Of a stretch of 64,000 nt of DNA, positions 22,674-34,450 are shown piece by piece (position 1 is the first letter of the stretch; the number at the start of each line of letters is the position of its first letter). The notes under the pieces were generated by a model that worked only from the letters and a program-made list of their open reading frames with translations, ran no database searches and had not been told where the DNA came from. Made by a program: the position numbers and the translations under genes. The stretch lies in contig WELB01000134.1 of assembly GCA_009602725.1 (NCBI GenBank), positions 70,287 through 134,286 on the forward strand, given 5' to 3'. The stretch comes from Spirogloea muscicola. Taxonomy: Eukaryota > Streptophyta > Zygnematophyceae > Spirogloeales > Spirogloeaceae.

Positions 22674-24957
22674 CCTCACTGGTATTCTACCGTCTGAGCT
22701 GGGAAACTGCACCAGTCTCAGCATCATTTCTGTCAGCAATAACCGGTAGGCTCGGAGCTGCCCTCTGCCTAAGTGTCAAGCCATATATTTCTGCTACACT
22801 GATTACATTTCATGCAACAGTAGCTGCCCGGACCTTGAAAGGAGCCACTGCAATTTGTGTTAGTGAAAGCCCCATTGAGCCTGACCTCCAACTTTTAAGG
22901 GCTTACCTGCAGCTCATGTCAATTGCTTGACCCCTATCGAATGTTCTTTTGGTGTCAGCTTGGAGGGTGGAGTGCCACCAGAGCTCGCTGATCGCAGGGG
23001 AATGATCAGCCTGGACCTAAGCCACAACAGGTGCTGAGCTGTGACTGCATCTTCGCAGCCATGAGTTGCCTGATTTGCCATCTCAGAACATTACATAAAT
23101 TGCAGAGGAGCCACAGCTGGCATTCTTAGCGGCCTACTCGCAATTGTTGGCAGGTTGAGTGGCCACGTGCCACCTGAGTTGGGAAGACTCGTGCTGCTCA
23201 CCAAGCTGTGGCTTGATAGCATTAGATTCTCCGGACCGATCTCGACAACGATTTCCGATCTGGAAAACCTGCAAGTGCTGACGATGGACAACAAAAACTT
23301 CTCTGGCCCATTCCCACAGTGGCTTGGAAACTTCAGCAGTGCATTGACTATCTCCCTAGGTTACAACAACTTGACCGGACGAGTCTCTCCAAGCATTCGC
23401 AGTCTGCAGAGCGTTCAGTATCTTGATATCTCCAACAACCGCCTAACAGGCATTCTCCCGCTGGAAATTGGAAAATTAAGCAACTTCATAACATTTTCGG
23501 CTGCAAGCAACTCAGTCAGCGGGCCAGTACTGGAGGGTATTGGCAACTTGCCGAGTCTTACCTATCTCGATCTTTCGAACGATAATCTCAATGGCAGCAT
23601 CCCGGCAAATTTGGGATATACACCTTTCTTTAACATCTCCGATAACAAAACATCTCCGTTAACAACCTCAGTGGGCCTATTCCAGACATTCTTATTGGTC
23701 ATTACAACAGCAGCTCCTTTCCGGCAATCCCGCCTTATGTGGCGGCCCTTATGTGGCCTGCAAGACAAGTCCACCACCTCCAGAGCACAAACCGTCGAGC
23801 TTATCAGGAGAAGCAATTGCTGGCATTGTTGTTGGGGCTGTTGTTCTTCTCCTTTTATTGCTGGGACTTCTCCTGCTGTGCTGCTTAGCTTGGAAGAAAA
23901 AGAAGGACAAGACTATGCCAGACAAGGAGCGGAGCATCGAGCACTTCTGGTCCGAGATGTTCATCACGCAGGATAGAATCCAAGCTCCCTTCACCTTCGA
24001 GGAGCTCATGAGTGCAACTGAGAATTTCAATGCCAACTAATATTTTAGTTGGCACTGGGGGCTTCGGAAAAGTCTACTTGTAAGTAACTTTGCCTACTTG
24101 CCGGGTGGTGTGCTATCCTTGGTGCAAATTGTCCAGGCCTCTTCTTAAGGTATGGTACACACAAACTTACGATCATTTCAATGGAGATGCTGAGCAGTGC
24201 CCAGATGAAGAATGGCCAAACGTATGCAGTGAAGAGGCTACCAGCAGACAGCAAGCAAGGATTGAAATCGGTGAAAGCTGAGGTGGAGACACTGGAGAGA
24301 GACACTGAGTCGCATCAGACACCGCAATTTGGTCCCGCTACAGGGCTGGTAAATCCCCAGGGACAGCCAAGCGGGCATGCTCCTCATCTACCCTTTCTTG
24401 CTTGGCGGAAATCTTGACCAGTTGGTGCACGGGGGCAAGGGCGTGCCTCCAAAGCCAGACGCGTTTCATCACTGGGCTGCACGGATGAAGGTCATATTGG
24501 ATGCAGCAGTTGGGCTTAATGACCTGCATCATGAGTGTAGTCCTCGTGTGCTGCATAGGGACGTCAAGCCAAACACCTTGTTGGATGGACGGTCAAGGTT
24601 ACGTGGCGGATTTTGGGCTTGCACGAGTCTTTCAGGCACATGAAACGCACGTTTCAACCATAGCTGCAGGTGAGTTTCACTGACTTTCAATGTCCGTTGA
24701 GCTGAAGTACAGGCCTCTCTGGCATCGTACAAGAAGGATGTGCTGATACATGCCGGTAGAGGTATCTCAGACTGCCTCGCAATGATCCTGGGTCACCTTT
24801 CCTGCAATATATGACGTCCTGGTGATGCACATGGGCAGGCACAGTCGGGTATCTCGCTCCAGACTGCGCCCTAGGCCAACTGACCGAGTACAGCGATGTC
24901 TTCAGTTTTGGAGTGATGCTGCTGGAGACTGTAACTGGCAAACGGCCTGAGTGGTGA
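22674..24957 (+). pseudogene. LRR receptor-like kinase, copy A (pseudogene)
   Basis: Exons by splice sites and homology to copy D: 22674-22745 (LRR), 22959-23030 (LRR), 23106-24079 (about eight LRRs, transmembrane helix near residues IVVGAVVLLLLLLGLLLL, juxtamembrane FTFEELMSATENF, P-loop GTGGFGKVY), 24198-24669 (kinase N-lobe and HRDVKP loop) and 24839-24957 (APD, SDVFSFG). The large exon has a frame change between the last LRR (near 23650) and the helix (near 23753), and another just before the P-loop. The N-lobe exon is also frameshifted, and the last exon stops at 24957, soon after TGKRPE, where copy D goes on for about 80 more residues. It therefore cannot make a full kinase. LRR exons upstream of 22674 are absent, removed or hidden by the chromovirus. 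Confidence 0.85.
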
Positions 24958-25246
24958 GAGTGAATCAATGCACATAATACCAGCTGCAGCCTCTGGCTTT
25001 CGGCAAGGGACTGCTTTCCGGCTGCTAGTCTTTCTGACTCGCGGCTGCTGAGTAGAAATTCAGTGGTGATAAAAGAGCGACTACCCCGCAAAGTGATTCT
25101 TAATGATGTGTTCCAGCGCTTTTTGGCCTCTTCGGACCTTGTCAACCCGTCTAGGGCTGTCTTTTCACTGGCTAATTTGGTTATGTGTTACATACAGCAG
25201 ATTCTCAGCCGCTTACGACCTGGTCACTTCTTTCCTGTAGGGATTG
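24958..25246. other. Spacer with a LINE-tail remnant
   Basis: A degenerate LINE 3' tail is visible near 25125-25170 (CTTCGGACCTTGTCAA and following, no clear hairpin). Nothing else was recognised. Confidence 0.4.
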
Positions 25247-25700
25247 TCACAAGAAGGTTCTCAATGCTCCGCTCTGTCTGTCGAAGTCTTTTCCCTCTTC
25301 CGAGCTAAGCAATACAGCAGGAGCAGTCGCAGCGACTGAAGGAGAAGGACAACAAAAGCACCAATGCTGCCAATTGCTCCCCCTGATAATCTCGACGATT
25401 TGTACTCCGGAGGTGATCGAAAAGGAGGAAAGCGAGGTGGGCAGCTCTTTCGGGCAGGCCACATAAGGGCCGCCACATAAGGCTGCATAGCCAGAAAAGG
25501 AGCTGGCGTCGTAATGAGTAAGAGGACCACAAAAGTAGGCCCACTGAGGTCGTTGTTGAGGACATTGAGAAGATAGTCAAGACCCAGATCCGAGAAAGAT
25601 GTCGGGGTGCTGCTTTTGATTTCATTGTTTGGAAGGTCGGGGTCTTTTCTTCGAGGTAGGTCAAAGCCGGCAACTACTAAATCTCTCCTCTGGCTTGGGC
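25247..25700 (-). pseudogene. LRR receptor-like kinase fragment B
   Basis: The minus strand carries the last LRRs, the proline-rich linker, the transmembrane helix and the basic stop-transfer segment of the same receptor family, spread over different frames. It is inverted relative to copies A, C, D and F. No kinase part follows. It is a short decayed fragment, probably moved by rearrangement. Confidence 0.7.
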
Positions 25701-25704
25701 ACGC

Positions 25705-26190
25705 TGACACAGTGTTGTAGTAACGCGATCAGGTCGGCACCAGGCGTGTCGACCTGGTCGCCATCTCGCCTGGCGTCGCCCTATGCACTTTGGCCACTGT
25801 GGTTACCACGGACGCTGGTCATCTTGTCCTCGGCAATGTATCTAGAGTACGAGGTCATCGACACCGCCCGCAATAAGGAGGTCGCCAACGCCACCCTCAA
25901 TAAGGGTCTCAGATATGCCGATCATCCAATAAGGTCTTGGATTTAAGGCACTTCTTGTCCAAAAGGTTCTTGAGGCGCGGTGGCTTGATCTCCTGCATAC
26001 CGAGTCGTCCGAACGAGCGGTGTGTCAATGGCAACCACAAATCAATGCCGCGGGCTATCTCGCCCCTGTATACCGCATTATCTGAGTGCAGTCGTCCCTG
26101 GTAGTATGCCTTGCATCTGCGTGGCCACGCCCTGGCTGCCGCTCTAGGCTAAGGCGGGGGGACCCCTTGCCGGCTGCCCCTTGAACATGA
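25705..26190 (+). mobile_element. LINE fragment: restriction-like endonuclease and C-terminus
   Basis: The plus strand in changing frames shows RVDLVAI...VVTTDA (the endonuclease core), a YADHP segment, then ARWLDLL and AGYLAPVYR, in the same order as the LINE protein at 30331-31209. Several frameshifts and stops make it non-functional. A separate minus-strand LINE tail abuts it on the right. Confidence 0.65.
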
Positions 26191-26195
26191 AATTG

Positions 26196-26262
26196 CTCGC
26201 TCATAGAAAAAGAGGGGCTAGCAAAGCCAGCTCAGAATAGAATGGACAATATCCAAACTTGG
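26196..26262 (-). mobile_element. LINE 3' tail, reverse
   Basis: The minus strand reads TTGTCCATTCTATTC, then a GGCTGGC-like stem and CTATGAGCGAGC, a diverged copy of the common LINE 3' end. Confidence 0.6.
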
Positions 26263-26394
26263 ACTGGCAAGCAGCAGCTGACCGGGGATCATCAGCCGCC
26301 ATCCGTAGCTGTGACTTGCTGTGTCAAGTTCTTTGCGCTCTCGACGTCGTTTGGACCTTGTTGTCCTGTGGGCTGGCATGCCGCAGCCGTTGTA

Positions 26395-26530
26395 CCATCT
26401 TGGAAGAAAGGCGCGCGGTGCGCAGGAAGAGAGGCCAAATCGAGCCTAACAGGAGTTCTGGTAACGGGGCAATGTGCTGGCTAAGGGCCATTGTTCCATC
26501 TTGGAAGAGAAGTGGCTCTCTCAAAGGAGG
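26395..26530 (+). repeat. Short interspersed repeat with GCGCGCGGTGCGC core
   Basis: The core AAGGCGCGCGGTGCGCA and about 100 bp of following sequence (GGTAACGGGGCAATG, GCTGGCTAAGG) are shared with 35839-35960. The core alone recurs at 32843-32890 (+) and about 46700-46745 (-). No coding potential was seen. A SINE or tiny non-autonomous element is possible. Confidence 0.5.
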
Positions 26531-26559
26531 CAAGGGCCGTGAACAGCCACCCTGACAAG

Positions 26560-27490
26560 AGTGACAAGGTCCAAGTCTCTTGGAAGAGCCCACACCCTCG
26601 ACCTGCGTGCTCAGGCGCATTACATGGCGTTGGTGGAGAAGGCTTTCAACCAGGCTGTGGCGCTCCTTCTCCAGGACGACCTTCTTGGGCGCGCCCGGCT
26701 CTTGTCGGCCTCCTCCCAAGGTGCGACGGCGTGTTTGACAGTGCTCCCCATCTGCGCGGCTTGACCATGCCGGAGGCTGTCTTCTGGACGGCTCTCTCAA
26801 CCGGCTCCTGGGAGAGCCCAAACCCGCCCTGCCTCATTGGTAGTGCGAGTGCGGAGCGCGCAACGCCGACGCTATGGAGTTGGTTGCGCACATGCTTTGC
26901 TGAGCACACACGGGAGAGCGGGCTGGGTCTCTTGGATTCCTGCGAGTTAGCATGTTTGGCGTGCTCCTTAAGGCCGGCTACACCGTGGCCTTGGAAACAC
27001 GTCTGTCATGCCCATTAAGCTGGGCCTGATAGTCGTCTCCATACACGGCGCGCCCACCTGGACGCCATCCCGCCCGGAGGGGCTCTCCGCATCATTGCGC
27101 ACGTGCTTTTACGACTCCGTTGACTCCGCCAACCCAAACAAAACGGCGACGGAAGCAGGGCACGCGATTGGCAAGGCTGCTGGCGGGAAAGAGCCAAAAA
27201 GGCAGATCACTCTGCCGGTGCTGAATTTTGTGGCGCTGACAACGAACGTGCACGGGGCGTTTGGCAGTCCATGGCTGGACCTCCTGCATTCACTCCAAGT
27301 ACATTCCCTTTTCTGGGCTGGCCTATCAAAGCTTTCGCCCTCTACTGGAAGAGTCTGGAAGAGTCTTTCTTTCTTGCTTTCCTGCAACGGCTTGCACGGC
27401 AAGCCATCAATCGTTGGCAGGGCAGAGCTGCTACTCGCGCGGAGGTGACGCCGCCGTGCTCCGCGGCGGGGAAGATTCCGTGTATTTGAA
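26560..27490 (+). mobile_element. LINE ORF fragment, decayed
   Basis: The plus strand contains pieces matching the LINE protein at 30331-31209: LLGRARLLSASS, later an ANPNKTATEAGHA segment corresponding to the endonuclease lysine region, VHGAFGSPWLDLLHS, and LARQAINRW. The pieces are in the right order but in different frames, so there are several frameshifts. It is a dead copy. Confidence 0.65.
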
Positions 27491-27539
27491 ACAAATGTAG
27501 GCCAAATGGCCAAGTACAAAGGCAGGCACATCTAAAGAT

Positions 27540-27790
27540 CTACATAATCTACAGCAGATTGACCCGCTCAATAATCACGGGTCAAAACATAAAGGTCACT
27601 AATCGATTCATGAATACTAGACACCAGAAACGGAGCCCTTCTGCCGCCGACTAGAGCTCGCCCAGCTTTCTGGTGCAAGGCACTAGCCTGAGCACGCTGC
27701 AAACAAGCCGAGACTCGTCGTCGCAAGAGCGACAGATATGCAGCTGGCAAGCCCATCTCAGCCTGAAACACATCTGCGCGTCGAGTGTAG
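27540..27790 (-). mobile_element. LINE C-terminus and 3' end, reverse
   Basis: The minus strand encodes a C-terminal block ending SISDLYVLTRDY before a stop. This matches the ends SISDLRLLSRGY at about 61590 and SDLMLLTRGY at about 63585. Only the end of the ORF is present. Confidence 0.6.
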
Positions 27791-27951
27791 CCTAGATTGG
27801 AAATGTATGAAAAGTGAGTCCGATTACCCCCAATGCACCTTTGCTCTTCTACTAAATGTCACATAAGCTGCACGTCAAGCTCAACCCTAGATGATGATGC
27901 AGCTTGTGCTATTTCGAGAAGCTAAAATGTATGACTGTGCTATGTCGACAG

Positions 27952-30178
27952 CTTTACTGGTCCGATTCCGCCTGGATATGGCAACCTTACCAGCTTGAAC
28001 TCCTTCGTGGCATCCAACAACAGGTTTGCTGATTGACAGAGTACAAGAACTGTATACAGCCGAGCTTCATGAGACTAAGCCTGTATCACAGTAGCATGTG
28101 GATGTGAAGCCACGTACCAAGGAGTGACAGGACCTCCACGTATATTATATGATGCCAAGCGTTTGTATGCGTGTCTTGCGCAGCTTAACAGGTAGCCTCC
28201 CACCCAAGCTCAGCCACTGTAGGTCACTTGACTCGCTTGAACTTCAGAACAACAGGTACTCCTCATCTAGCCCATCTTAGTGCTACTTCCAGGACCTCTG
28301 CTCTTGATCATTTCAGACCAGCTGTCAGTGTCCAACGTATGTAGCATGTGACTGCCTAGTGTGTTCAATGTGAGCTGATATGATAGGCACTTGTTGTTCA
28401 CTGCCTAAGCCTGCAGAGGATAAGTCTGTCACGAACGGTGGGGCTCTGCTCAAGTGTTGAAATGATACTTCATGTATTTCTGCTCTTGGCAAGGAACGCA
28501 ATGAGACAGACACGTTGTGACTCATTCTCTGATTCTGCAGTAGCAGAAGTCTGTCACAAATAGTTTGGCTCTGCTGAGTAATGTACTGTTCGTGCTTGTG
28601 GGACCTGTGAGAATGCTGCTCACATTCTCTCATACCTTTTCCACAGTCTCAGTGGGCCCATCCCTCCATCATATGGCAGCCTGGCTAATTTGTCACATCT
28701 CTTCTTTACTCCAACAAGCGAGCACTACTTCTCCGTTGTCGGATAACATACTGGCATCGTGACTTCAAACCTGATACTGACTGTTTCCAAGCTACCTCCC
28801 ATGAAGTGAGGTCACAGAATCGTCATAGTAATTTGCCATAGCTATGTTTGAGAGCTCTTTCTCCTGTTCCCATTGCAGATTATCGGGCACCATACCAGAG
28901 CAGCTAAGCAAGTGCAAAAAGCTCAGTCACCTCCAACTGACCTCCAACTTGTAAGAGCTTGCTTGCGGCTACGTTAATTGCTTGGCTGATGACACAAATA
29001 TTAAAATTTCTCAAGTCAAGGCATGTGTACGTGGCTCTAAGTTTGTCTGCTATGAGTGCAGCTTTCAAGATCTTGCATGTCCACATTATCTCCAACACGT
29101 ACCCCAATAGCTTATGAGGTGGCACTCTGTATACTGGATATGGCAGGCTTGTTGCAGGAGTACCACAAGAGTATGGGGAACTACCTCTCCTCGACTTTTC
29201 AGCGAGCAAGAACAGGTGATATAAGCAAAAGGTCCAGACTTCAGCAGCAACTTTCGGCATTGATTATGGAGAATTGTGATCGCTTAGAGTTTCTCACGCC
29301 TGCAGTGTCATGCAAAGTGATCTCTTGTTCTGTGTCAGCCTGTGCTAAATAAGAGGTCACCTTGCAGGTGTTAACCCAACCCCTGTCAAATGCTTGTTTG
29401 GTGTCGGCTTGGAGAGTGGAGTGCCACTAGAGCTTGCTAATTGCACGGCAATGGTCAACCTGGCCCTGAGCAACAACAGGTGCTGAGCAAGGACTGCATC
29501 TTCAGTAGAGCCATTGCTTGCCTGAATTACCATGTCAGCAGATATATAAGCAGCTGACATTGTCACTTGGCGGCTCACTCGCAGTTTCTGGCAGATTAAG
29601 CGGCCACCTCCCGCCTCAGTTGGGTGGACTTGTGCTGCTCAACCGGCTCTACCTTACTGGCAACAGCCTCTCAGGACCGATCCCGACAACCTTCCGACCT
29701 GGAGAACTTGCAAGTGCTGGAGATGGACAGTAACATTTTCTCTGGCCCATTTCCAGAGTGGCTTGGCAACCTAAGCAATGCATAGAGCATTTACTTAATT
29801 CACAACTTCTTATCGAAGGAGTACCTGCGAGCATTCGAAGTCTGCAGAACGTTCATTTTCTTGACATTTCCAAGAGCCGCCTAGATGGCAGTCTCCCCCC
29901 CGAAATTGGAGAATTGAGCAGCTCATCACGTTTTCGGCTGCAAGCAACTCATTCAGCGGGCCCTTACCGGAGCGTATCGGCAATTTGCCGAGTCTTACCT
30001 ATCTCGATCTTTCGACAATAATATCACTGGCAGCATCCCGGCATCCTTTGCTAACTTGAGTCTTACTCGACTTTTTAACATCTCAAATAACCTCAGTGGG
30101 CCCATTTCTGGCGGTTCTATTGGTCAATGTAGCAGCAGCTCCTTCTCTGGCAATGGCGCCTTGTGTGCGGCCCTTACG
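27952..30178 (+). pseudogene. LRR receptor-like kinase copy C, 5' part (pseudogene)
   Basis: Recognisable exons: 27952-28023, 28184-28255, 28647-28717, 28879-28950, 29147-29215, 29408-29479, then a long LRR exon from about 29545. Defects visible by comparison with copies A and D: the 28647 exon is one base short and has GC instead of GT at its donor, the acceptor before 29408 reads GG instead of AG, and the long exon changes frame several times. Introns are alignable with those of copy D (28256-28640 against 41415-41730), so C and D are tandem duplicates. The copy is interrupted at 30178 by inserted LINE sequence and resumes at 31692. Confidence 0.8.
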
Positions 30179-30180
30179 TT

Positions 30181-31690
30181 TGAACGTTCCTAGAAAGGGC
30201 TCGCCCATTGAGGATAGGGGCTGGACAAGCCAGCCCAAAAAAGAATGAACAAAGAACGAGAAGGGGGCCAGAGGAAGCCAGAGGAAGCGCTAAGAAACCA
30301 AAGCACACAAAGAAAGAAAGCAGCTACAAATTACTCAGTAACCCCTGCTAAGCAGCCGCAAATCAGAGAGGCTAGGGTCCTGGAAGTGGGTCCCCTGGAC
30401 AGAGCCAGAGGCAGCAGCGAGGGCTCTCCCGGCACGAAGGTGCAGCGCACGGGCCATGACCTCTGCAGCGAGACGGCCAAGCGCATGCGATACACTTGCG
30501 CCAGCGACCCGGCTGCAGGAAAGTCTACCGGTTCACCATGGAAGCGACGGGCGATTGCGTGGCGGGCGAGCTGGTTAAGTAGCTCAAGCCACCGAGCGCC
30601 CAGTGCCCCATGGATGTCAATTGCCAACGGGAAGAACTCGTCTTCCGGTGGATGGTCGGCGTACTTGATCTCTTTTGCCCGAGCGGCGCAGGCGACCGCA
30701 TACCCAGCCTTGGTGGCAGACTGGGCTGGGTGGGAGCGGTCAAATGCGTCGGTAGTCACCACATCCAGAAGCAGACGTGGCCCGCCGGCCTGTGGGGTGG
30801 CCACCAGGTCGACGCGACGAGCGTGGAGACCGTCGGCCCTGGCCTGGAGCGGCATGACGCCGGAGTGCTCCGCTGCCACCGCGAAGCCAGCCTCCACCAG
30901 GATGCTGTGCATCGCGTCCCGGAGGCGGTCGTGGGCCGCCGTCCTCTCGCCGCCATGGGAACAGCGCAGGACGTGAGCAGCCAGCTCGCCAGGCTTGGCC
31001 CCTCGCTCGCCACACTGGCATTGACGCACGCCCTGGAGGCATGGAGGCGGCAGCCCCAGGAGCCGGTGGACGGCAGTGCGAAACACCTCATCTGGGAGGG
31101 TCAGGGCGTCAGTGATGGGGAGTGCCTGGAGCCACGCCGCTGCCCCCGGGGAGGAGGCCGAATGTAGTCTCGCGCGCCCGCGCAGGTCAGCCTCAGGAAG
31201 CTGCAGCACGGCGGTGGTGTAGGCGGCCTTGTCGACGACGGCCGCGAAGCGCGCTGGGCTGCGTGCTCTTGTACCTGCTCCTGTACCTGTCCCTGTGTGT
31301 TGTACACAGCGTTTTCAGAGTCTGCATTCCTCCATTCCCGCTCCTTCATTGGACGTCCCCCAGGTCCAGCAGATCACCCTCGTTGAGGCGGCGGCCCAGC
31401 AGAGCGATCTCGTCGCAGTGGCTCAGATACAGATGTGCTCATGACGGCAAACAGATTCAGATCTCAAACAGACAGTCAGACAGCACAGGCTCCGCCCTCA
31501 CCCAAGGTGGGTGGCAGCCAGGGCTAGGGCGCACGGGCGCGTGACCGCGTGGCCTCAGATGTTGAGAGTGTGTACCGACCGGTGCCCGAGGCCTCCCTTA
31601 TCCAGGGGAGACTCTAAGGGCCCAATGAGACGGGCGGGATGGTCACCCACCCCGACCCGCCGATTCAACATATTACAATATCCAACAACG
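30181..31690 (-). mobile_element. R2-like LINE, 5'-truncated, inserted in copy C
   Basis: On the minus strand, a 292-residue open frame (31209-30331) has C64-x-C66...H79-x3-C83, then a restriction-like endonuclease core with D134 in RRVDLV, D149 in LLLDVV and K167. An IDIHGALGARWLELL block and the family's C-terminus follow. The 3' UTR ends near 30194 with the GGGCGAGC tail. The upstream RT domain is missing. Copy C reads TTACG before and TGGCCTGC after, joined without a gap in copy D, so the LINE is an insertion. The segment 31440-31690 is unassigned and may be 5' LINE sequence or filler. Confidence 0.8.
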
Positions 31691-31691
31691 T

Positions 31692-32383
31692 TGGCCTGCA
31701 AGACAGCTCCTTCACCTCGTTCTCTTCCTCCTTCCCCACCACTTCCTGTGCACAAGCCATCGAGCTTATCAGGGGGGCCAATTGCCGGCATTGTTGTTGG
31801 GGCTGCTGTTGTCCTTCTCCTCCTGTTGCTGGGACTGCTCCGGCTGTGTTGCTTAGCTCGGAAGAAGGAGAAAACTATGACAGACAAGGAGCGGAGCATC
31901 GAGAGCTTCTGCTCCGAGTTGTCCATCACTCGGGATAGACTCCAAGCTCCCTTCACCTACGAGGAGCTCATGGACGCAACTGAGGACTGAGGACGCAACT
32001 TCAACGACAACCACATTGTTGGTTCGGGCGGCTTTGGGAAAGTCTAACGGTACGTACATAATGGAAGCACAAGCTTTGCATATGCCGGCCCTGCTTGCAT
32101 CCTTCTTCCTTGGTGTGTTTCCTTAGTGCTTGATGTCCCGATTGTTTTCTTGTCCTATGGCTTGCACAAGTATACAGGCCACTAAGATGAAGTTGCTGAG
32201 CAGTGCACAGATGGAGGATGGCAAAACGTATGCGGTGAAGAGGCTAGCACGAAAAAGCACGCAAGGCATGAGAGAGATCCAAGCTGAGGTGGAGACGCTG
32301 AGTCGCATCAGTCATCGCAATGTGGTTCCGCTACGGGGCTGGTACATCCCCAAGGACAGCGACGTGGACATGCTGCTTCATTT
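31692..32383 (+). pseudogene. LRR receptor-like kinase copy C, 3' part (pseudogene)
   Basis: The coding sequence resumes with the proline-rich linker, a transmembrane helix (IVVGAAVVLLLLLLGLL), juxtamembrane FTYEELMDATED, then an in-frame stop. The P-loop follows at about 32020-32045, then an exon with EDGKTYAVKRLA, the alpha-C glutamate region and RGWYIPKDSDVDMLL. It ends at about 32383, where LINE 3' sequence begins. The catalytic loop and C-lobe are absent. Confidence 0.8.
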
Positions 32384-33620
32384 ATCCTTAGCACTCCGGC
32401 TCCTTCAGACCTTGTCCATTCCGTTGGGCTGGCCTTTCCCAGCTACCAGTCAATCTGGCCGCGCTTTCTTATGTTCTGTAGCGATGTCTTAGTCCTCAGC
32501 ACTCCGGCTTCTTTAGACTTTGTCTCTGGTCTGGCCAGGGGACCCACTTCCAGGAGCCTAGCGTCTCTGACCTGAGGCTGCTTAGCAGGGGTTACTGAGT
32601 GATCCATAGCTGTGATGTTTCTTTGTGTGCTTGTTTTTCTTAGCGCTTCCCCTGGCCCCCTTCTCGTCCTTTGTTGACTTCTTTTGGGCTGGCTTTTCCA
32701 GCCCCTATTCTCAATGGGCGAGCACTTTCTACTTGTCCATTTTTTTGGGCTGGCCTCTCCCAGCCACCACTTAATCTGGCCGCGCTTTCCTTCTGTAGCG
32801 CCCACCTTCACGGTCTTGTGGGTGGTTGAAGTGCCTTCAGAGAAGAAGGCGCGCGGTGCGCATGATTTTGAAAGGGATCAGATGGACTTCCCTTGTTGCG
32901 CTTCGAACGGTCTTCTGACGGTCGGCGTCGTGCGTGGGCTTCAGCCCTTGTGGTCGCGTCGTTGTTGTAGTCCGCTTGTGATGAGCGGTCGCCTCAACTT
33001 CTGATGTGGAAGAAGTTTCCCATCCTTGGCTCGAATCACACCCAAAAATGTCAGACTCAGCCGCAGGACTTCACGTGTCATGCAAGGTCAGCCGTCCTAG
33101 TCAGATCGACACAAATAGGCCGTCGACGTGACATAGCACGACACCGCTTCTGCCCCATCTGGCCCTTTTAGACCTTGTTATGCCTTTGGGCTGGCCACTC
33201 ACAGCCACTTCTGTCAATGTGGAAGAGCTTTACCCCTTATATTGAGAGAGCTCTTTTAACAGCCTAAACCCTTCGGATGACCATACTTGGTTTTTCTGGC
33301 ATAATTCTTCTTCTTATTGGCATTAGAGGCCAGCCCAACTGCGAGCAGGCCGCGCTATGGCTGCTGCACCTGGGTACAGACGGAGTGCCTCTTTCCTAGC
33401 TGCTAGTAATTCCGACTTGCTGCTGCTTACCCGTGGGTACCAGGCTTCCATCTGCGGTCGTCTCGAGTCTGACTGTGTGGTTTTTCTTTTCGGCACCCTT
33501 TGGCTCCCTTGGACCTTGTCCATTCTTTTTGGGCTGGCCTTTCCCAGCCCCTAACCTCGTTCGTTACTCCTTGGCCCAAAGGAATGAACAACCGGCACGC
33601 CGCCTGCAGCGGCTGCACCT
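32384..33620 (+). mobile_element. Pile of LINE 3' tails plus one repeat tail
   Basis: At least five separate LINE 3' ends lie head to tail: about 32384-32480, 32520-32727, 32728-32810, 33165-33235 and 33340-33560. Most show CTTGTCCATT-like sequence followed by the hairpin GGGCTGGCCTTTCCCAGCC or a variant. The 33340-33440 part also encodes the C-terminus LLLLTRGY. Between them, 32900-33150 is the tail of the repeat found at 1290-2390 and 62200-63190. The stretch looks like a preferred landing zone for this LINE. Confidence 0.7.
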
Positions 33621-34194
33621 CAAATATCGGGGGTATTGAGGGCGCCCTGTCTGCCTAGCCTTTGGCTCCATCATGAACACCTGCATGCATCTGGCTGGCA
33701 GTTTACAGCCGATTCTTTAATATCAGCAGCCGCTTTCTTCAACTATGCCACTCTCTTATTCTCGGCCCGTTCCGACCTTGTCAATTCTCTACGAGTTGGC
33801 ATTTCACAACTCGCCCCCTCTTAAGAGCTCACTTCTCCTTGTCCATTTCATTCGTTTGGCCTCTTACTGCCATTGCCTTAGCATTAAGAAGAACTGTTTC
33901 TTCCTCGTTGACTTCTGTTCGACTATTCTGTGACTTCCCTCCGCGAGCTTCGCCGCTGGCGCACCCCACGCCCACCGTCATAAGCGCCGCCGCCGCCGCC
34001 GTATGAGAAGCCCATTGGCCTAGTTGTGGCGAGCCGTCCAGAGGCGCTTCCGCCTTAGTGCTCAGTGGCTGCGGAAACAGGCCACGTAGCGGCTCTCGTT
34101 GACAATGGCAGCGGCTGCAGGCGCCACGGCCGCAACCACGGGCTGTGTCGCAGTTGCGCTGTTGGCTTGCTTCGCCGTTGCCATCGGGAGTCTC
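33621..34194. other. Spacer with a degenerate LINE tail
   Basis: A weak LINE-tail match lies at about 33770-33870 (CCGACCTTGTCAATTC, GTTGGCATTTCACAAC). The rest, including a GC-rich GCCGCC run near 33985, has no recognised content. Confidence 0.35.
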
Positions 34195-34450
34195 GCGTGA
34201 GCAGCCCCTTCTCTGTGTGTCAGCCTGTTTGCAGCGAGCTCAGGCTCATCCTTTGCACCAGAAAAGCTGGTCGAGCTTTAGCTGGTGGCACAAGGGCTTG
34301 TCAGTTGCCTTCCGGTAGTCGAGCATCAATTAGCGACCTCTAAGTGCTGACTCGTAGTTACTGAGCGGGTCAGTTCAGCAGCATGTCATGTACATCTGTC
34401 AATGTGCTTGCCTTTGCACTTGGCCCCTCAGGCCCTCCATCACTCAAAAC
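34195..34450 (+). mobile_element. LINE C-terminus fragment
   Basis: The plus strand encodes KAGRALAGGTRA and later SRASISDL, matching the LINE C-terminal block at 27568-27771 and 61500-61590. It lies just upstream of receptor copy D. Confidence 0.6.

Noticed and set aside
30245-31167. Plus-strand open frames of 185-243 residues
   Set aside because: They are antisense to the LINE endonuclease frame, which has clear motifs on the minus strand.
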